A stretch of DNA of 64,000 nt from JAJFFW01 sp965263375 (lineage in GTDB: Bacteria > Pseudomonadota > Alphaproteobacteria > Caulobacterales > Parvularculaceae), in the NCBI GenBank assembly GCA_965263375.1, contig OZ253669.1:1240001-1304000 (forward strand), read 5' to 3'. The notes under the pieces were generated by a model. That model was not told where the DNA came from, searched no databases, and saw only the letters and a program-made list of their open reading frames with translations. The translations under genes were made by a program, and so were the position numbers. Every line of letters starts with the position of its first letter. Within the stretch, counting starts at the first letter, position 1. Positions 59,458-64,000 of the stretch are shown piece by piece.

Positions 59458-62400
59458 ATGGCGCAAACCTTCGTTGAAAAAAAACGTATTCGCAAAAGCT
59501 TCGGCCGTATCGGCGACGCAGCGGCGATGCCGAACCTCATCCAAGTACAAAAGGATTCCTACGAGCAGTTTTTGCAACGCAGGACACCAGCTGATGAACG
59601 CCTAAATGAGGGGATTGAGGCTGTTTTCCGTTCGGTTTTCCCCATCTCCGATTTCACGGAAACGGCGGTCCTTGAATATGTCTCTTACGAATTTGAGGAG
59701 CCGAAATACGATACGGAAGAGTGTCAGCAACGCGATATGACTTACGCCGCGCCGCTAAAGGTGACGCTGCGGCTGGCTGTATTTGAGGTGGATGAAGACA
59801 CTGGCGCTAAATCCATCCGCGATGTGAAAGAACAAGAAGTCTATATGGGCGACATGCCGCTCATGACTGACAACGGCACGTTCATTGTTAACGGTACTGA
59901 GCGGGTGATCGTTAGTCAGATGCACCGTTCGCCAGGTGTCTTCTTTGATCATGATCGCGGGAAGACCCATTCTTCTGGCAAGTTGTTATTTGCAGCGCGC
60001 ATTATCCCTTATCGTGGTTCTTGGCTCGATTTTGAGTTTGATCCAAAGGACATCGTTAATGTTCGTATCGACCGGCGTCGTAAGTTGCCGGCGACGACAT
60101 TGCTTTACGCCTTGGGCATGGATCAGGAAGAAATTCTTGACCAATTCTACGACCGTGTTCCGCACCGTAAGGTCGAAGCTGGTTGGACCATGGCCTATAA
60201 TATGGACCGACTAAAAGGCAATAAGCTTGATCGCGATTTGGTCAATGCTGAAACTGGCGATGTTGTTGCGGAAGCGGGTAAGAAGCTTACTGCGCGGGCG
60301 GCAAAGAAGCTGATTGAAGAAGGCCTAAAAGACCTGCTTATCGCAGAAGAGGATATGATCGGGCGGTATTTCGCGTCTGATCTTGTGAACTTTGAAACCG
60401 GCGAGATCTATGCGGAAGCCGGTGATGAAATCTCCGCTCAGCACCTTGAAACGTTTGCTGAAATTGGCATCGAGGCGTTTGACACGATTGATGTCGATCA
60501 CGTCAATATCGGCGCTTATGTGCGCAACACGCTTGCGGCTGATAAAAACTCTAACCGCGATATGGCGCTGATTGATATTTATCGCGTCATGCGCCCGGGC
60601 GAGCCGCCGACCTTAGAAACAGCAGAAGGGCTGTTCTTCGGTCTTTTCTTTGATGAGGAGCGCTACGACCTTTCCGCTGTTGGCCGGGTTAAGATGAACA
60701 TCCGCTTGGAGTTTGAGCCGGATGATTCTCTTCGCACCTTGCGCAAGGACGACATTCTCGCGGTTCTTAAAACGCTGGTTAATCTGCGTGATGGCCGCGG
60801 TGAGATCGATGATATCGATAACCTTGGCAACCGCCGCGTGCGCTCGGTCGGTGAGTTGATGGAGAACCAATATCGCATTGGTCTTCTTCGTATGGAGCGC
60901 GCCATTAAGGAACGCATGACATCAGCTGAGCTTGATACGCTGATGCCTCATGATTTGATTAACGCCAAGCCGGTCGCCGCAGCGGTTCGAGAATTTTTTG
61001 GCTCGTCACAGCTTTCCCAGTTTATGGACCAGACTAACCCATTGTCTGAGATTACCCATAAGCGGCGCTTATCAGCCCTTGGGCCAGGCGGTTTGACCCG
61101 TGAGCGTGCTGGCTTTGAGGTTCGAGACGTTCACCCAACCCATTATGGCCGGATCTGTCCGATTGAAACGCCGGAAGGCCCGAATATTGGTTTGATCAAC
61201 TCTTTGGCCACCCACGCTCAGATCAACAAATATGGGTTTATCGAAAGTCCCTATCGTCGTGTCGAAAACGGCGTGTTGGCCAATGAGGTGATTTATCTTT
61301 CCGCCATGGAAGAATCGCGGTTTGCGATCGCCCAGGCGAATGCGGGCGTTGATGAGAACGGTATGCTTCTCAATGAGTTCGTGAACTGTCGCGCGGGCGC
61401 CTTCCGAGATGCGACGTTGATCCCTCGCGAAGAAGTGGACTATATCGACGTTTCGCCGAAACAGCTTGTTTCTGTTGCTGCGGCGCTTATCCCATTCCTA
61501 GAAAATGACGACGCGAACCGCGCACTTATGGGCTCAAACATGCAACGCCAGGCGGTGCCGTTGCTGCAGGCTGAGGCCCCCTATGTCGGCACCGGTATGG
61601 AATCGGTTGTGGCGCGCGATTCTGGCGCGGCGGTTGCTGCTAAGCGTACCGGCGTCATTGAGCAGGTTGATGCCCAGCGTATCGTTGTGCGTGCGACGGA
61701 AGAAACGGACCCAACAAAGCCGGGTGTTGATATCTTCAATCTGCGCAAATTCCAGCGCTCCAACCAATCAACCTGCATCAATCAGCGCCCGCTTGTTAAG
61801 ATCGGCGATGAGGTGCAGGCCGGAGACATTATCGCCGACGGCCCGTCGACGGACCTTGGTGAATTGGCGCTTGGTAAAAACGTGCTCGTCGCGTTTATGC
61901 CTTGGAATGGTTACAACTTTGAAGACTCCATTTTGATCTCTGAGCGGATTGTGCGCGACGACGTCTTTACGTCCGTTCACATCGAAGAGTTCGAAGTGAT
62001 GGCCCGTGACACCAAGCTTGGGCCAGAAGAAATTACCCGGGATATTCCGAACGTTTCTGAAGAAGCGCTTCGCAACCTTGACGAGGCGGGCATTACCGCG
62101 ATTGGTGCTGAGGTTCATCCGGGCGATATTCTTGTTGGTAAAATCACGCCAAAGGGCGAAAGCCCAATGACGCCAGAGGAAAAACTTCTCCGCGCGATCT
62201 TTGGTGAGAAAGCGTCCGATGTTCGCGATACCTCACTGCGCTTGCCGCCTGGGGCGTCTGGCACAATCGTTGAGGTGCGTGTCTTTAACCGTCACGGTGT
62301 TGACAAAGACGAGCGCGCAATTGCGATTGAGCGTGAGGAAATTGAGCGTCTTGCTAAAGACCGTGATGACGAATTGGTTATTCTTGAGCGGAACATCTTT

Positions 62401-63540
62401 TCTCGCTTGAAGCAGCTGCTTCTTGGCAAAAATGCTGTGTCTGGCCCGAAAGAGCTAGAGAAAGGCATTGTTACGGAAGAAAATCTTGGCCTCTTAACGC
62501 GCGGTCAATGGTGGAAGGTCGGCCTAGAAGATGAAGCCTCTATGGCTGAGGTTGAGGCCCTGAAAAAGCAATATGATGAAAGCCGTTCACGGCTTGAGGC
62601 GCGCTTTGACGACAAGGTCGACAAACTGCGCCGCGGCGATGAGCTGCCGCCAGGGGTGATGAAGATGGTTAAAGTCTTCGTTGCGGTGAAGCGTAAGCTT
62701 CAGCCTGGTGATAAAATGGCCGGTCGTCACGGGAACAAAGGTGTTATCTCAAAAATTGCGCCTATCGAGGATATGCCGTTCCTTGAAGACGGCACCGCGG
62801 TTGATATCGTTTTGAACCCGCTTGGCGTTCCCTCGCGGATGAACGTTGGGCAGATTCTAGAGACGCACCTCGGTTGGGCGTGCCGGGGCCTTGGTCAACA
62901 GATCAAAGAGGTCTTGGAAAATTGGCGTGCGGAACTTGCTGGCCGCGAGGATATGATCGCCAAACTGAAAGATGTATACGGCGAAGATCAAGCCTTGCCG
63001 AGCACGAATGAAGAAGTCAAAGAGCTTGCGGGCAATCTTGTGCGCGGCGTTCCAGTGGCGACGCCGGTTTTTGACGGCGCTGAAGAGAAAAACATTGTTG
63101 AGATGCTTGGCCGCGCTGGCCTTGAAGATTCCGGCCAGGTCACACTCTATGATGGGCGCACGGGCGAACAGTTCGCGCGTCAGGTTACGGTGGGATACAA
63201 GTATCTTCTGAAACTGCACCACCTTGTGGATGATAAGATCCACGCCCGGTCAATCGGTCCTTATTCTCTTGTTACGCAGCAGCCTCTTGGCGGTAAGGCC
63301 CAGTTTGGTGGTCAGCGCTTTGGTGAGATGGAAGTTTGGGCGCTTGAAGCCTATGGCGCGGCTTACACGCTCCAAGAAATGTTGACGGTGAAATCTGACG
63401 ACGTTGCTGGCCGGACGAAAGTCTATGAAGCGATTGTGCGCGGTGACGACAGCTTTGAAGCTGGTATTCCGGAAAGCTTCAATGTTCTTGTTAAAGAAAT
63501 GCGTTCGCTTGGCCTCAATGTTGAGCTGCAGACGAGTTAG
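59458..63540 (+). CDS. rpoB: RNA polymerase beta subunit
   Basis: A 1360-aa RpoB, full length. Recognisable parts: start FVEKKRIRKSFGRIGDA, the fork/rifampicin region (SSQLSQFMDQTNPLSEITHK, then RRLSALGPGGLTRERAGFEV), PIETPEGPNIGLI, the catalytic-core MPWNGYNFEDSI and KMAGRHGNKGVI, and the C-terminal clamp anchor GGKAQFGGQRFGEMEVWALE. The rifampicin-binding residues look wild type. Confidence 0.99.
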   Translation: MAQTFVEKKRIRKSFGRIGDAAAMPNLIQVQKDSYEQFLQRRTPADERLNEGIEAVFRSVFPISDFTETAVLEYVSYEFEEPKYDTEECQQRDMTYAAPLKVTLRLAVFEVDEDTGAKSIRDVKEQEVYMGDMPLMTDNGTFIVNGTERVIVSQMHRSPGVFFDHDRGKTHSSGKLLFAARIIPYRGSWLDFEFDPKDIVNVRIDRRRKLPATTLLYALGMDQEEILDQFYDRVPHRKVEAGWTMAYNMDRLKGNKLDRDLVNAETGDVVAEAGKKLTARAAKKLIEEGLKDLLIAEEDMIGRYFASDLVNFETGEIYAEAGDEISAQHLETFAEIGIEAFDTIDVDHVNIGAYVRNTLAADKNSNRDMALIDIYRVMRPGEPPTLETAEGLFFGLFFDEERYDLSAVGRVKMNIRLEFEPDDSLRTLRKDDILAVLKTLVNLRDGRGEIDDIDNLGNRRVRSVGELMENQYRIGLLRMERAIKERMTSAELDTLMPHDLINAKPVAAAVREFFGSSQLSQFMDQTNPLSEITHKRRLSALGPGGLTRERAGFEVRDVHPTHYGRICPIETPEGPNIGLINSLATHAQINKYGFIESPYRRVENGVLANEVIYLSAMEESRFAIAQANAGVDENGMLLNEFVNCRAGAFRDATLIPREEVDYIDVSPKQLVSVAAALIPFLENDDANRALMGSNMQRQAVPLLQAEAPYVGTGMESVVARDSGAAVAAKRTGVIEQVDAQRIVVRATEETDPTKPGVDIFNLRKFQRSNQSTCINQRPLVKIGDEVQAGDIIADGPSTDLGELALGKNVLVAFMPWNGYNFEDSILISERIVRDDVFTSVHIEEFEVMARDTKLGPEEITRDIPNVSEEALRNLDEAGITAIGAEVHPGDILVGKITPKGESPMTPEEKLLRAIFGEKASDVRDTSLRLPPGASGTIVEVRVFNRHGVDKDERAIAIEREEIERLAKDRDDELVILERNIFSRLKQLLLGKNAVSGPKELEKGIVTEENLGLLTRGQWWKVGLEDEASMAEVEALKKQYDESRSRLEARFDDKVDKLRRGDELPPGVMKMVKVFVAVKRKLQPGDKMAGRHGNKGVISKIAPIEDMPFLEDGTAVDIVLNPLGVPSRMNVGQILETHLGWACRGLGQQIKEVLENWRAELAGREDMIAKLKDVYGEDQALPSTNEEVKELAGNLVRGVPVATPVFDGAEEKNIVEMLGRAGLEDSGQVTLYDGRTGEQFARQVTVGYKYLLKLHHLVDDKIHARSIGPYSLVTQQPLGGKAQFGGQRFGEMEVWALEAYGAAYTLQEMLTVKSDDVAGRTKVYEAIVRGDDSFEAGIPESFNVLVKEMRSLGLNVELQTS

Positions 63541-63642
63541 TAAAATTTGCAGCGTCGATGCATATCAGCGCTGTGATTTCAGTTTTTGATCGCGGACGGA
63601 TTATCCAAACCGCAAAACCGAGTTTTAAAAGCGAGGGTCCCC

Positions 63643-64000
63643 ATGTCCCAGGAAATGATGAACATTTTTAATCCGGTTGCGCCGGTCTCGACGTTCAATC
63701 AGATCCGTATCTCTCTAGCGAGCCCGGAGAAAATCCTCTCCTGGTCGTTTGGTGAGATCAAAAAGCCGGAGACGATCAACTATCGTACGTTCAAGCCTGA
63801 ACGGGACGGCCTTTTCTGCGCCCGGATTTTTGGCCCCGTGAAAGACTATGAATGTCTTTGCGGTAAATATAAGCGCATGAAGTACAAAGGCATCACCTGT
63901 GAAAAGTGTGGTGTTGAAGTTACGTTGACAAAGGTGCGCCGCGACCGCATGGGCCATATTGAGCTTGCGGCGCCAGTTGCGCATATCTGGTTCTTAAAGT
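63643..64000 (+). CDS. rpoC: RNA polymerase beta' subunit (N-terminal part)
   Basis: The ATG at 63643 opens rpoC, which continues beyond the window. The first 119 residues include FNQIRISLASPEKILSWSFG, the N-terminal zinc-site cysteines (YECLCGKYKRMKYKGITCEK then CGVEV) and GHIELAAPVAHIWFLK. GCGAGGG precedes the start. Confidence 0.98.
   Translation, partial: MSQEMMNIFNPVAPVSTFNQIRISLASPEKILSWSFGEIKKPETINYRTFKPERDGLFCARIFGPVKDYECLCGKYKRMKYKGITCEKCGVEVTLTKVRRDRMGHIELAAPVAHIWFLK

Overview
The window is a piece of an alphaproteobacterial chromosome. The core genes point to this: a gspKLMN type II secretion tail, rplJL-rpoBC, uvrC, and a folB paired with a pteridine-reductase-like SDR gene. Its centre is a large composite genomic island lodged in a single tRNA-Leu(UAA) gene. 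Both flanks are ordinary chromosome: 1-7079 holds the type II secretion genes, a ZIP and a CDF metal transporter and a CinA-type protein; about 48.4-64 kb holds a lipoprotein, a GST/AHSA1/HxlR locus, uvrC, folB, a CaCA exchanger, a PAS-like protein and the rplJL-rpoBC operon.

Island A (about 7119-37932) begins inside the anticodon loop of a tRNA-Leu(UAA) gene. The 5' half of that tRNA stays at 7080-7118 and the 3' half at 37933-37993, and the two share only the 13-base core aacagacttaaaa. Integration therefore truly splits the gene. Directly next to the left end the island carries a tyrosine integrase (7346-8581) and then a complete tRNA-Leu(UAA) whose exons match the split host halves but which is interrupted by a 224-nt group I intron between U34 and A35 (8616-8926). 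The intron-bearing copy can replace the destroyed tRNA and, because the intron separates the two arms of the integration site, should not itself be a target. The island has a MobF relaxase with helicase motifs and a VirD4/TraG-like coupling ATPase but no recognisable type IV secretion genes, so it looks like a mobilisable rather than self-transmissible element. Cargo includes a three-gene operon of a GTPase, a coiled-coil protein and a membrane-anchored protein; a second small tyrosine recombinase facing a roughly 210-bp inverted repeat; a Y-family polymerase coupled to a zinc-ribbon protein; an SRAP (YedK/HMCES-like) protein; a membrane-anchored tail-collar-like protein; and a single-gene ECF-like transporter whose ATPase domain has lost its catalytic motifs.

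Island B (about 37994-46192) is bounded by direct repeats of the tRNA 3' half plus its downstream hairpin (37938-38024 and 46193-46278), the classical tRNA-restoring arrangement, and is probably the older insertion. It carries a plus-strand run of two CsgG/FlgT-like proteins, a COG3014-like TPR protein, a YcfL-like and an LpoB-like lipoprotein, and finally a TIR-domain membrane protein, with a divergent RipA-like membrane protein upstream. This may be an envelope-associated TIR system. An IS630 remnant closes it. A further segment (46249-48320) with an IS3 fragment, an acyl-CoA synthetase and a truncated GST ends at a third copy of the hairpin, next to a broken DMT transporter gene.

Protein family names rest on motif recognition by eye; no database search was run.
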